This document shows, piece by piece, positions 28,508 through 36,350 of a DNA stretch of 64,000 nt (positions within the stretch are counted from its first letter, which is position 1; each line of letters begins with the position of its first letter). This DNA is from Lachnospiraceae bacterium OM04-12BH (GTDB lineage: Bacteria; Bacillota; Clostridia; Lachnospirales; Lachnospiraceae). Location of the stretch: the NCBI GenBank assembly GCA_003490145.1, contig QULQ01000005.1, positions 166,309 through 230,308 of the forward strand. The letters run 5' to 3'. The translations under genes were made by a program, and so were the position numbers. The notes below the pieces were generated by a model, which saw only the letters and a program-made list of their open reading frames with translations, was not told where the DNA came from and searched no databases.

Positions 28508-29199
28508 TGGAAGAAATGTATGAAATGGGATATTTTGTGAGGGAAGAGAAAAATCGATTTATTTGTACAGTTGACGTCTGGGGTGAAAATATTGAATGCT
28601 ATATTCCTTCATCCTGCAAGCTTGGGAATTTTCTCAAGCTTGCGGGTAAGAAGGTTATACTGAGAAAAAATTTGGCTACAGATGCAAGAACAAAATATGC
28701 GGTATTTGCAGTTAAGTATAAGTATAACTATATTGTATTAAACACATCGGAGGCAAATAAGGTTATTTTTGATTCTTTAGGAAGAAGACTTTTTGCATAT
28801 ATGGGGAAAAGAAGCAACCCGCAGAAGGAAATCGTAGTTGACGGATATAAGACGGATATTTATTTGCCTGGGGAGGATACAATTATAGAGGTTAAGAGTA
28901 TTATTTCACTAGATAAGCAAGCGATTTTTCCCACAGTTTATTCGGAAAGAGCAATAAATCAGTTAAAGAAAATACGAGAATTATTACAAGGAGGCAAAAA
29001 GGTTACTTACCTATTTGTGTCATTAAACCCGTATGTAGAATCTCTTGCCATATCAAATGAAAAGCAGATGGATGAGTTTAGGGATTTATTCCTTGACTGT
29101 TTGGAATCGGGAATGGAATGTAAAGGGTATACAACGTGTCTAAATAACTATGAGATTCAGATAAAAAAGGAAATTCCATTTATCATTAGTAATTCATAA
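28507..29199 (+). CDS. SfsA-family nuclease
   Basis: A 230-aa protein starting in a TGATG overlap with the motor gene. The fold follows SfsA: an N-terminal OB-like part (ECYIPSSCKLGNFLKLAGKK), a YAVFAVKYKYNYIVLNTSEAN strand set, then a PD-(D/E)XK core with VVDGYKTDIYLPGEDTIIEVKS (catalytic Asp, Glu-x-Lys at about 125-130). FPTVYSERAINQLKKI and VTYLFVSLNP follow, as in SfsA. SfsA proteins are DNA/RNA nucleases in E. coli and relatives. Here the gene sits last in the operon, so it is the likely cutting component, a role inferred from context and intact active-site residues. Confidence 0.8.
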   Translation: MEEMYEMGYFVREEKNRFICTVDVWGENIECYIPSSCKLGNFLKLAGKKVILRKNLATDARTKYAVFAVKYKYNYIVLNTSEANKVIFDSLGRRLFAYMGKRSNPQKEIVVDGYKTDIYLPGEDTIIEVKSIISLDKQAIFPTVYSERAINQLKKIRELLQGGKKVTYLFVSLNPYVESLAISNEKQMDEFRDLFLDCLESGMECKGYTTCLNNYEIQIKKEIPFIISNS

Positions 29200-29282
29200 G
29201 TAGTATCAACTCACTGGTTGCTATGTCAGATGAAACAACTGTTTTTAAATTACGATAGATCATGGAAGGAGTGTTGTTATAA

Positions 29283-30809
29283 ATGGAATTGGAAATGAGT
29301 ATTGAAGATTTATTAAATAAACGAAGAGTCGAATCTGATAGGATCGAGTTTAAAGCTTCTTGGAATCCGGATGATATCTATCATAGTATTTGTGCGTTTG
29401 CCAATGACTTTGATAATGTGGGTGGGGGCTATGTTTTAATAGGAGTAGAAGAAAAAAATGGAGTTGCAGTTAGACCGGTAAAAGGGCTAGAAGAATGTGA
29501 GTTGGACACAGTACAAAAAGATATTTTGGGGTATAATAATGCCATGATTCCGGCATATTTCCCTCGTGTAATTATTGAACAAGTTGATGGAAAAAATATT
29601 ATTGTATTATGGGTGACTCCAGGAGTGCAAAGACCGTACAAAGCTCCAGAACATGTTACTGCAAAAAAAGATAAAAAATACTACTATTATATACGATATG
29701 CCACAAGCTCTGTTCGTGCAAATGTAGAGCAGGAGCGAGAGCTAATCAATATGACAAATTATGCACCGTTTGATACAAGACCTAATTTCGAGGCTACTGA
29801 ATCGGATATATCAGTTGCATTGCTAACGGACCATTTAAATTCAACACGAAGTAAACTTGCAAGGCAGATTGGAAAACGAGGTGTTATGGAAGTGCTTGGA
29901 GATATGCAGCTTCTAGTAGGACCACCGGAGCAACAATGCATATCAAATGTAGCGCTAATGATGTTCTGTGACCATTTGGATAAATTTTTTCCATATACAC
30001 AGGTTGAAATAACGAAATTTCCGGAAGGCAGTATTAATAATCCGAATAATTTTATTGAAGTACCGGTTATCAAAGGTTCGGTTCCAACAATGATTAAAAG
30101 AACTATGGAAAAGCTACAGGATATGGTGATCGAGGAGAAGGTAACAAAAGTTGACTACCAGATGGAGTCGATACGTCGTTTTAGTTATCCGTATCAGGCA
30201 CTGGAAGAAGCTGTTGTCAATGCTTTTTATCATCGAGATTATCAATCCTATCAAGCGATAATTATAGAGATTGAACCTGATTGTGTTAGAATTATCAGTT
30301 ATCCAGGCATTGATCGTTCAATCTCGAAAAAAACGATTGCGGAAGGAGAGAGATTCAAATCTCGTTATTATAGAAATAAGCGTCTAGGAGAATTTTTGAA
30401 AGAATTAGATTTGACTGAAGGAAAATCTACAGGAATTCCGACTATACAGGAGGAGCTTAGGAATAACGGTTCTTCTAAAGCGACATTTGAAACAGATGAC
30501 GAAAGAAGAGCAGTTACCGTTGAGATACCAATTCATCCTGATTTTTTGGTAGAACAAGTCGACCTTCAAAATGAACCCCAAAATGAACCCCAAAATGAAC
30601 CCCAAAGTGAACCTCAGAGACTAGGTGCTTTGGAAGAAGCTATTTTGAATTTGATTCGACTGGATGGGCATGTGACACGAGACGAAATGGCAAGCCAGAT
30701 GAAGGTTTCAGTAAGCACGGTTAAGCGATCAATAAATAAATTGAAAGATATTGGCTTAATAGAGTATGAAGGTTCAAGTAAAAGTGGCTATTGGATCATT
30801 AAAGAGTAA
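29283..30809 (+). CDS. AlbA_2 / Schlafen-type ATP-binding regulator (COG2865) with Asn-Glu-Pro-Gln repeat linker
   Basis: A 508-aa protein from ATG 29283 (aaggag site). Order: AlbA_2 domain (about 10-130; RIEFKASWNPDDIYHSICAF, GGGYVLIGVEEKNG), a central ATPase-like region with YPYQALEEAVVNAFYHRDY (about 300-320) and GEFLKELDLTEGKSTGIPTI, a linker of four NEPQ-like repeats (about 429-444), and a C-terminal winged HTH (MKVSVSTVKRSINKLKDIG). Members are thought to be transcription regulators or defence accessory factors. It lies 83 bases after the SfsA-like gene on the same strand, so it may regulate or belong to the defence block. Confidence 0.8.
   Translation: MELEMSIEDLLNKRRVESDRIEFKASWNPDDIYHSICAFANDFDNVGGGYVLIGVEEKNGVAVRPVKGLEECELDTVQKDILGYNNAMIPAYFPRVIIEQVDGKNIIVLWVTPGVQRPYKAPEHVTAKKDKKYYYYIRYATSSVRANVEQERELINMTNYAPFDTRPNFEATESDISVALLTDHLNSTRSKLARQIGKRGVMEVLGDMQLLVGPPEQQCISNVALMMFCDHLDKFFPYTQVEITKFPEGSINNPNNFIEVPVIKGSVPTMIKRTMEKLQDMVIEEKVTKVDYQMESIRRFSYPYQALEEAVVNAFYHRDYQSYQAIIIEIEPDCVRIISYPGIDRSISKKTIAEGERFKSRYYRNKRLGEFLKELDLTEGKSTGIPTIQEELRNNGSSKATFETDDERRAVTVEIPIHPDFLVEQVDLQNEPQNEPQNEPQSEPQRLGALEEAILNLIRLDGHVTRDEMASQMKVSVSTVKRSINKLKDIGLIEYEGSSKSGYWIIKE
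30567..30614 (+). repeat. 12-bp tandem repeat, four units, in the AlbA_2 gene
   Basis: Three perfect CAAAATGAACCC units (30567-30602) and a fourth with two changes (30603-30614). Each unit is four codons, so slippage would change the linker length without a frameshift. Confidence 0.9.
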
Positions 30810-30814
30810 TAAAA

Positions 30815-30844
30815 TAGAGGCATGGTTTTGTCATCACGCCTCTA
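30815..30844 (+). terminator. Weak terminator-like hairpin
   Basis: TAGAGGC (30815-30821) pairs with GCCTCTA (30838-30844) just after the AlbA_2 stop codon. There is no T-run after the stem, so termination strength is doubtful. Confidence 0.4.
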
Positions 30845-31035
30845 CATCATTCGGAAAAGAGACCGGTCATCAATATACCGAGATCGTTTTAAGCTTTGTG
30901 TAAACGTTAAAAACTGATATAAGATTTATGAATAGTTACAAATGGGCAGAGCCAATTTTTCAGGTTTCTGCCCATATCTGCATTATACAGAAGTTTTTGG
31001 GCATGTCAATAAGACCTGCCCAAAACAAGCTGGTT
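30845..31035 (+). other. Non-coding DNA with two inverted repeats
   Basis: No gene seen. ATGGGCAGA (30942-30950) pairs with TCTGCCCAT (30967-30975), and TTTTGGGCA (30995-31003) pairs with TGCCCAAAA (31017-31025). They may be ends or terminators of the IS256-like remnant that follows. Confidence 0.45.
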
Positions 31036-31140
31036 TTACAGGTTGCGTCCGATCAGACGCTCTTCAAAATAGATTTCAAGCTGGGAGTGGATCTGCCCCC
31101 AGTCCTGCCGGTGTCCTGTCCATTTCTTAGTGATATCCGC
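31036..31140 (-). pseudogene. IS256/mutator-type transposase C-terminal fragment
   Basis: The minus strand reads DITKKWTGHRQDWGQIHSQL, then EIYFEERLIGRNL and a stop at 31036-31038. This resembles the last ~30 residues of IS256-family transposases (ITKKWT...DW...QL.I.FE.R). An in-frame TAA just upstream shows that the rest is gone. Confidence 0.6.
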
Positions 31141-31142
31141 TT

Positions 31143-31211
31143 ATGCCAGACCGTATGACGGTCAATCGTGATGAGAACGGTCAGCTTTATTATGAGTATT
31201 ACATACCTTAA
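31143..31211 (+). pseudogene. Short coding fragment after the IS256 remnant
   Basis: ATG 31143 to TAA 31209-31211 gives MPDRMTVNRDENGQLYYEYY plus two residues. It lies exactly at the edge of the transposase fragment. Too short to name. Confidence 0.25.
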
Positions 31212-31241
31212 TGCTGGAGTAATCAGCAAATGGGTATTTGA

Positions 31242-31490
31242 GAGGACGGAAATTGGAATGCCACAAGAGTAATTTATTGGAAACAATGGAAGAAAGTTAA
31301 GACAAAATTTAGAGAACTCAAAAAGTTAGGTGTGGAAAAGGAAAAGGTGTGGATTTGTGTTAACATGCGAAATGGAAGCTGGTATTGTAGTGGATATTTT
31401 GTCTTCCAAACCGCATTTAACAATAAGAAACTCCGTGAACTTGGATACCCAACATTCACAGAGTTTTATTTGAAAATATGTGAAAACTAA
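31242..31490 (+). pseudogene. Group II intron reverse transcriptase, last ~82 codons
   Basis: The frame is open from after TGA 31239-31241 to TAA 31488-31490 and reads VIYWKQWKKVKTKFRELKKL, then GSWYCSGYFVFQTAFNNKKL and LGYPTFTEFYLKICEN. This is the C-terminal DNA-binding/maturase end of an LtrA-type protein. RT and domain X parts are absent. Intron RNA domains V and VI follow directly, so this is the 3' end of a once complete intron. The protein differs from the RT piece at 7254-7627. Confidence 0.8.
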
Positions 31491-31570
31491 AGAACCTCCG
31501 TGTACCGAACGGTACGCACGGTGGTGTGGGAGGACGGTAAATAAAATAATTATTTACCTCCTACCCGATT
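31491..31570 (+). mobile_element. Group II intron 3' end (domains V and VI)
   Basis: CCGTGTACC-GAAC-GGTACGCACGG (about 31498-31521) folds as a domain V-like hairpin. GGTAAATAA and TTATTTACC then pair as a domain VI-like stem, ending TCCTACCCGATT at 31570. The stretch follows the RT stop directly, as in mobile group II introns. Its 3' boundary lies only 10 bp from the end of the ykvI-like gene and marks the right limit of the accessory region. Confidence 0.65.
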
Positions 31571-31580
31571 GGGCAATATC

Positions 31581-32711
31581 TTAATCTGTTTTCCTGCCAA
31601 GACGGGAGCGGACGATCGTAAAAGCCGGGATGACCAGAGAAGGAATTCCGATGTATCCGATAATGGTGGTTCCCTTCTGGAGCAGGGCTTTCATACCAAA
31701 GGAAGCTCCCAAAGCAGCAAGGCCAAGGAGAATGACGGTGATAACAGCCCGGCGCAGCTGCACATTTTTAATGCCAGAGAAAAGCTTGTTAAATCTTGCA
31801 CATCCGGCACCGGCCAGTCCGGCAGCACTTGTGAGGACTGCAAGTGTCATCAGAACAACAAAAAGGATAGTCAGCCAGGAAAAGCCAAGTTTTCCGAGTA
31901 CAGCCATAATGGGTACGGCTACGACACCTGGATTGCAGAGATCCGGGATGACTGTAACATAGCAGAAAAGAGTAAAAGCGATGGCAATCATCAGAACCAC
32001 AGTGATGACATAACCTGCAATGATCGCTTTTCTGGTTTCCTCACGGCTTTTTAATATATCTGCTACTGACATGACGTTAAAGCAGATCGTGGACTGGAAG
32101 CAGCCATACAAAACTGCACTGAAAACAGCATAGAGAAGATTAGGCTCTTTCGTGCTGACAGGGGCAGAGGTAAGTGCAGCGCCAAGGTCATACTGACCAA
32201 ATACAAGACTCAGAATAGCGATCAGAATGACAACAAAAACGATGGCATACATCATATATTTGGAAGCAAGGGAAAGAAGCTTTGATCCATACAGACATAG
32301 CAGTGCAGAAATAATGATAGTAGGGATTGCAGCACCCCAGTAGCTGAAGCCGAAACTCATAAGTACGTTTGCTTCGCCTGAGAAAGCAAGACCGCCGGCA
32401 CACATAACGGTGGCAAGGAAAAGAAGATCATAGATGATACTGATGAATTTGCCAGCCTTTTCTCCGTAGCAGGAAAGGACAAAGGGCTTATAACTGGTTG
32501 TATTGTGGCTTCTTGCATATTCTGTCATATAGAACATGACACCGCCGGTCACCAGCATGGCAAGCAGTGGCATGACGAGACCGATCCAGCCATATTTTAC
32601 ATAGTAGGTGACACTGAAGGCACCGGTAGCAAAGCCGGGACCAAAGTGGCCGCCGAGCCATACAGCTGCGACGCCAAGGTAAGATGAAGCAAAGATGTTT
32701 TGTTTTTTCAT
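31581..32711 (-). CDS. YkvI-family membrane transporter
   Basis: A 376-aa protein with about ten transmembrane helices and a LeuT/APC-like look: SSYLGVAAVWLGGHFGPGFA at the N-terminus, then alternating hydrophobic spans such as IPTIIISALLCLYGSKLLSL and LTILFVVLMTLAVLTSAAGL. The start is ATG at 32709-32711 (minus), preceded by gagggag; an upstream in-frame ATG at 32768 lies inside the neighbouring gene. The family is related to B. subtilis YkvI; its substrate is unknown. It shares an operon direction with the Dabb gene 19 bases upstream. Confidence 0.8.
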   Translation of the reverse strand: MKKQNIFASSYLGVAAVWLGGHFGPGFATGAFSVTYYVKYGWIGLVMPLLAMLVTGGVMFYMTEYARSHNTTSYKPFVLSCYGEKAGKFISIIYDLLFLATVMCAGGLAFSGEANVLMSFGFSYWGAAIPTIIISALLCLYGSKLLSLASKYMMYAIVFVVILIAILSLVFGQYDLGAALTSAPVSTKEPNLLYAVFSAVLYGCFQSTICFNVMSVADILKSREETRKAIIAGYVITVVLMIAIAFTLFCYVTVIPDLCNPGVVAVPIMAVLGKLGFSWLTILFVVLMTLAVLTSAAGLAGAGCARFNKLFSGIKNVQLRRAVITVILLGLAALGASFGMKALLQKGTTIIGYIGIPSLVIPAFTIVRSRLGRKTD

Positions 32712-32730
32712 TGGTTTTTCTCCCTCATTA

Positions 32731-33018
32731 TTAATTATGATCAAAAGATGTTCTTGCTGCGAGAGCATCCTTAAAATCCTGAGCCATCTGGATGTGAAGT
32801 GGATGCGTCAGATAGTCATTAAGATGTTCACTGCTGTCAAGCTGGACAACTGCCATGAGATCGGCATTGGAATCCCGGTCCACACAATTCCTGAAAACGA
32901 CCGAGTCTGTGAGAAAAGGCAGCAGCTGATCCAGTTTTTCGTAGGTTTCACGGACACTGGCTTCCACGGCATCAAGATCAGTTCCGGGTTTGAATTTTAA
33001 CAGAACATAGTGTGTCAT
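32731..33018 (-). CDS. Dabb (stress-responsive A/B barrel) domain protein
   Basis: A 95-aa single-domain protein: HYVLLKFKPGTDLDAVEASV, then LMAVVQLDSSEHLNDYLTHP and LHIQMAQDFKDALAARTSFD, the Dabb ferredoxin-like dimeric fold. It starts at 33018 (minus) with an aaaggag site. Dabb proteins bind small molecules or act as small enzymes; no role is indicated here. It is probably co-transcribed with the YkvI-like gene. Confidence 0.85.
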   Translation of the reverse strand: MTHYVLLKFKPGTDLDAVEASVRETYEKLDQLLPFLTDSVVFRNCVDRDSNADLMAVVQLDSSEHLNDYLTHPLHIQMAQDFKDALAARTSFDHN

Positions 33019-33136
33019 ATTGGTTTTCTCCTTTTTGCGTAGTATACTTATGTATAATTATACAAACGGATTATACTGCAAGGGGAGTAGGCCAACAAGT
33101 ATCCAAAAGGGTACCATTGGCACGAAATAAGGGAAA

Positions 33137-33394
33137 ATGAACTATACATATATTGTAAAATGCAGTGATAAAACCTTCTATACAGGCTGGACAAATGACC
33201 TGGAAAAGAGAATAGAAATGCATAACAGTGGAAAGGGAGCCAAATATACGAAAGCACGGCTGCCGGTAGAGCTGGTGTATTATGAAGCTTTTGACACAAA
33301 AGAAGAAGCGATGAGCCGGGAGTGGCATATCAAGAGGCTTTCCCGGTCAGAAAAACAGAAGCTGATCGAAGCAGCAGACTTGAAGAAGCTGTGA
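33137..33394 (+). CDS. GIY-YIG nuclease superfamily protein (UPF0213/YhbQ type)
   Basis: An 85-aa single GIY-YIG domain: [20 protein letters not shown], with YTYIVKC and YTGWT as the GIY/YIG-like pair, [17 protein letters not shown], the conserved Arg in [12 protein letters not shown], and [18 protein letters not shown] with the metal-binding Glu. It has a good aaggga site. It is divergent from the Dabb gene, sharing the region 33019-33136. Family members may act in DNA maintenance. Confidence 0.9.
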   Translation: MNYTYIVKCSDKTFYTGWTNDLEKRIEMHNSGKGAKYTKARLPVELVYYEAFDTKEEAMSREWHIKRLSRSEKQKLIEAADLKKL

Positions 33395-33534
33395 TCTGAT
33401 CAGGAACCTGCATTGAAAGTCAGAGGAGTAGATAAGAGCTTTTGAAAAGGAATACGATCTCCTTCTGGAAGAGCTGGAAGCTGCGGATATTCTGGAGAAA
33501 CATTTCAATATTTCATAAGAGAGGACAAAGAATC

Positions 33535-34179
33535 ATGATGGAGTACAAGGGAAGCTATTTTCGTTTGCTGACATGGCTGGTGAAAAAGCCAATGTACCGT
33601 AAGTACGGAAAGGAAAAGACCAGAAAGTGGATCCGGGAGTCCAATGCGGTCTACAGAAAAATGCTGGAGGAATCTGATGATATCGGATCTGACAATCCCA
33701 TGGCTGGCAATACCTATATGGGCTATGTATTCATGGCAATCTGGAAAGCAGCTGACGGAGAGATCAAAGTAGAGGATTTCAAGAAGGTAACCCGGGAAAT
33801 GATGGACCGTCCCCTTGTGAAAATCATAAAGGGCGGAAATGACATGAACCGCAAAGAGGATGTGGAAAAGATGAGCAACATGCTCCACGCTGCAGATGCC
33901 TGGCAGAAGGCACATCCGGAGTATGCGGAAAAATCCTGGGATTTCCATTTCGATGAAACAAAGCACAAAGACGGGTTTTATTATTACTTTACCAGATGTC
34001 CTATGGAAACTTATGCAAGGGAGCATGGCTTTATGGAGGTGCTTCCAGTATGCTGCGATCTTGATTACTGTACAGCAAAGCTGCGTCATGCCAGGCTGAT
34101 CCGGGATAAGACACTGGCAGATGGCTGTGATATGTGCGAGTACTGGTTTGTAGGCGATCAGGTGAAGGATCCGCAGTAG
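33535..34179 (+). CDS. L-2-amino-thiazoline-4-carboxylate hydrolase family protein
   Basis: A 214-aa protein. ATG 33535 (gaggac site) is chosen over an upstream in-frame ATG. Conserved stretches: GNTYMGYVFMAIWKAADGEI, FYYYFTRCPMETYAREHGFM and VLPVCCDLDYCTAKL with a cysteine cluster, then DGCDMCEYWF. This family includes ATC hydrolase of Pseudomonas cysteine formation; most members in Firmicutes have no tested substrate. It lies between GIY-YIG and exonuclease genes on the same strand. Confidence 0.75.
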   Translation: MMEYKGSYFRLLTWLVKKPMYRKYGKEKTRKWIRESNAVYRKMLEESDDIGSDNPMAGNTYMGYVFMAIWKAADGEIKVEDFKKVTREMMDRPLVKIIKGGNDMNRKEDVEKMSNMLHAADAWQKAHPEYAEKSWDFHFDETKHKDGFYYYFTRCPMETYAREHGFMEVLPVCCDLDYCTAKLRHARLIRDKTLADGCDMCEYWFVGDQVKDPQ

Positions 34180-34198
34180 GAAGAAAGGCAGATCAGAG

Positions 34199-34945
34199 AT
34201 GCTTGGAAATACAAAGGGAAGACTACTGAACAAATATGTGCCGGATTATGTGCTGTACGATCTGGAAACTACGGGGATCTCCTGCAATTATGATGAAGTG
34301 ATTGAAATATCTGCTATCCGGGTCAGAAATGGCGTCGTGAGCGAAGAGTTTTCTTCTCTGGTGAATCCGGGGCGGCCGATTCCCTATGCAGCAAGCTGTG
34401 TCAATCATATCACAGATGATATGGTGGCCGGGGCACCAGACTTTGCAGAGGTCTTGCAGAAATTTCTTGATTTTACCGGCGATGATGTACTGGTCGGTCA
34501 TAACATCAATGGCTTTGATATGAAATTTCTTTACAGAGACTGTGAAAGATTCTTTGGACAGATGTTGGCTAACGATTATGTGGATACCCTGAAGCTTTCA
34601 CGGATCTGTATTCCGGGACTTTCTCATTACAGACTGGGAGATCTGGCAGAATATTACGGATTTTCAACAGAAGGGGCACATCGTGCACTGAATGACTGCC
34701 GGATGAACCAGCAGATCTATGAAGAACTGGGAAAGGTACTGCGAAATGCCGGAAAACCATATGCAATGAGGGAAAGAGCTGGAACTGGTGCCAGAATGAC
34801 TGGAAATGAAGGAGTTGTCTTGAACGGGGAAGGAATTAAAATCTGCCCGGTATGTGGACAGATCATGAAAAAACGGAACGGAAGATATGGGGAATTCTGG
34901 GGCTGCACAGGCTTTCCTCTTTGCAGACATACGGAGAAAATCTGA
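34199..34945 (+). CDS. DEDDh 3'-5' exonuclease with C-terminal zinc ribbon
   Basis: A 248-aa protein. The N-terminal ~170 residues are a DnaQ/PolC-like exonuclease: VLYDLETTG (ExoI), LVGHNINGFDMKFL (ExoII) and GAHRALNDC with catalytic His/Asp (ExoIII). The C-terminus has a topoisomerase-type zinc ribbon, CPVCGQIMKKRNGR...CTGFPLC, likely binding DNA. Similar ribbon-fused nucleases occur at 42678-43634. The gene after it begins 2 bases after its stop, suggesting co-translation. It probably works in DNA repair or turnover. Confidence 0.9.
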   Translation: MLGNTKGRLLNKYVPDYVLYDLETTGISCNYDEVIEISAIRVRNGVVSEEFSSLVNPGRPIPYAASCVNHITDDMVAGAPDFAEVLQKFLDFTGDDVLVGHNINGFDMKFLYRDCERFFGQMLANDYVDTLKLSRICIPGLSHYRLGDLAEYYGFSTEGAHRALNDCRMNQQIYEELGKVLRNAGKPYAMRERAGTGARMTGNEGVVLNGEGIKICPVCGQIMKKRNGRYGEFWGCTGFPLCRHTEKI

Positions 34946-34947
34946 AT

Positions 34948-35673
34948 ATGGAAAAATTGCATGACAGGGATATCAGGGAGCCCCTGTTCGAATTCCTGGA
35001 GGAAACCTATGGAAGGATCCGGATTCTGGAAGAAAAAACCATGGGGAAATCCAGAGCAGATATTGTTATGGTGACACCGGAGTACCTGTATGGGATCGAA
35101 ATCAAGAGTGATGCTGATACTTACGCAAGACTTGCCAGGCAGGTAAAGGATTATGACAGCTATTACGATTATAATATAGTAGTTGTGGGATCCAGCCATG
35201 CGCTTCATATTGAAGAGCATGTTCCGGATTACTGGGGGATCATTACCGTCGAGGTAACAGAGAACTGCTTTGATTTTTATATTCTCCGAAAAGCTGCGGC
35301 GAACCCGAAGATGAAGTGGAAACGGAAACTGGAAATTCTCTGGCGGCCGGAGCTGGCCCAGTTACAGGAATGGAATGCCATGCCGAAGTATAAGGAGAAA
35401 AGCAAGTCTTTTGTGACAGAAAAGATTCTGGAACGGATTCCGGAGAAGATAGATGAAGAGACGCTGAGGCAGCAGATCAGTGAGCTTCTGATGGAAAGAG
35501 ACTATAATGCTGTAGCGGAAACGCTGGCAGAATACCGAAAGGGAGAAATCCAGAAAAGACTGGAAAAAGAAGAGGATCCGCAGAAACGGGTGGAGCTGCT
35601 GGCACAGCAGATGGCCAGTAAAAAACAACTGAGAGGAAGGAAAAGACGCAGACGGACCAGAAGAATGTGGTAA
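34948..35673 (+). CDS. Sce7726-like PD-(D/E)XK protein
   Basis: A 241-aa protein from ATG 34948, two bases after the exonuclease stop. The core KSRADIVMVTPEYLYGIEIKSDADTY carries Asp and Glu-x-Lys of a PD-(D/E)XK nuclease fold as in sce7726/MmcB proteins. The C-terminal ~70 residues are a charged helix ending in an Arg/Lys-rich RGRKRRRRTRRMW tail, likely nucleic-acid binding. Coupling to the exonuclease suggests they act together in DNA processing. Confidence 0.75.
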   Translation: MEKLHDRDIREPLFEFLEETYGRIRILEEKTMGKSRADIVMVTPEYLYGIEIKSDADTYARLARQVKDYDSYYDYNIVVVGSSHALHIEEHVPDYWGIITVEVTENCFDFYILRKAAANPKMKWKRKLEILWRPELAQLQEWNAMPKYKEKSKSFVTEKILERIPEKIDEETLRQQISELLMERDYNAVAETLAEYRKGEIQKRLEKEEDPQKRVELLAQQMASKKQLRGRKRRRRTRRMW

Positions 35674-35700
35674 TGGACTGTGCAGAGGAGGAAAAGAAAA

Positions 35701-36087
35701 ATGAGCTTGATCAGTGGAATTCATCATGTGGCATTCAAGTGCAGAAATGAAGAGGAATATAAGGAAACCATACATTTTTATAAGGATGTACTTGGCCTTA
35801 CTGTGGCAAGAAGCTGGGAGACAGGCATCATGCTGGATACAGGAGAAGGCCTGATCGAGATTTTTAACAATGGAGAGGATCATAAGGAACAGGGCGTTAT
35901 CCGGCATTTCGCACTGGAAACGGAGGATGTGGAGTCTTGCGTGAGAGTAGTCAGGGAAGCGGGCTATGAAGTGTTTATAGAACCCAAGGATATCGTGATC
36001 GCATCAGAGCCGCCATTCCCGGCAAGGATCGCATTCTGCAGAGGACCCCTTCAGGAAGAAATTGAATTTTTTCAGGAAAAGAAGTAG
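35701..36087 (+). CDS. VOC family (glyoxalase/bleomycin resistance-like) protein
   Basis: A 128-aa protein from ATG 35701 with a gaggagg site. The paired beta-alpha-beta pattern is clear: ISGIHHVAFKCRNEEEYKET, FYKDVLGLTVARSWETG, GVIRHFALETEDVESCVRVV, with metal-ligand candidates His9, Glu50-like and His71-like, and a GPLQEEIEFFQ end. VOC proteins include glyoxalases, epimerases and resistance proteins; the substrate is not evident. Confidence 0.85.
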   Translation: MSLISGIHHVAFKCRNEEEYKETIHFYKDVLGLTVARSWETGIMLDTGEGLIEIFNNGEDHKEQGVIRHFALETEDVESCVRVVREAGYEVFIEPKDIVIASEPPFPARIAFCRGPLQEEIEFFQEKK

Positions 36088-36196
36088 AGAAATCGTTTGA
36101 AAATCGGATTGACGATTCAGAGCCGGAGTGTTAAGATATAGCTACAAAATAGAGTGTTACCATATTAACGGTTCACCCTAGTTAAATTGCAAAATC

Positions 36197-36237
36197 AAAA
36201 AAGCAACCTACTTGTGGTGAGGGCGGTTGCTTTTTTT
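36197..36237 (+). terminator. Bidirectional terminator hairpin
   Basis: AAAAAAGCAACC (36197-36208) pairs with GGTTGCTTTTTTT (36225-36237) around a 16-nt loop. It ends the VOC transcript before the DUF438 gene. Confidence 0.85.
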
Positions 36238-36350
36238 ATACCTATGTTTCTGACCGGTTTGTATGATACTGATAATTGTGACAATTTTATGGATGCGTGT
36301 ATACTCCACCCAAACCATGGCAGAATAATCAGAAACAGGAGGTTTTTGAG

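Noticed and set aside
18893..29199. Calling the operon canonical Druantia
   Set aside because: No DruE-type DUF1998 helicase of ~2000 aa is present; the large protein has an FtsK/HerA motor instead.
30567..30614. CRISPR-like short repeats
   Set aside because: 12-bp direct repeats with no spacers, lying in frame inside a coding sequence.
33433..33519. Small ORF ending KEYDLLLEELEAADILEKHF
   Set aside because: No usable start codon after the agaggag site and no homology recognised; left unannotated.
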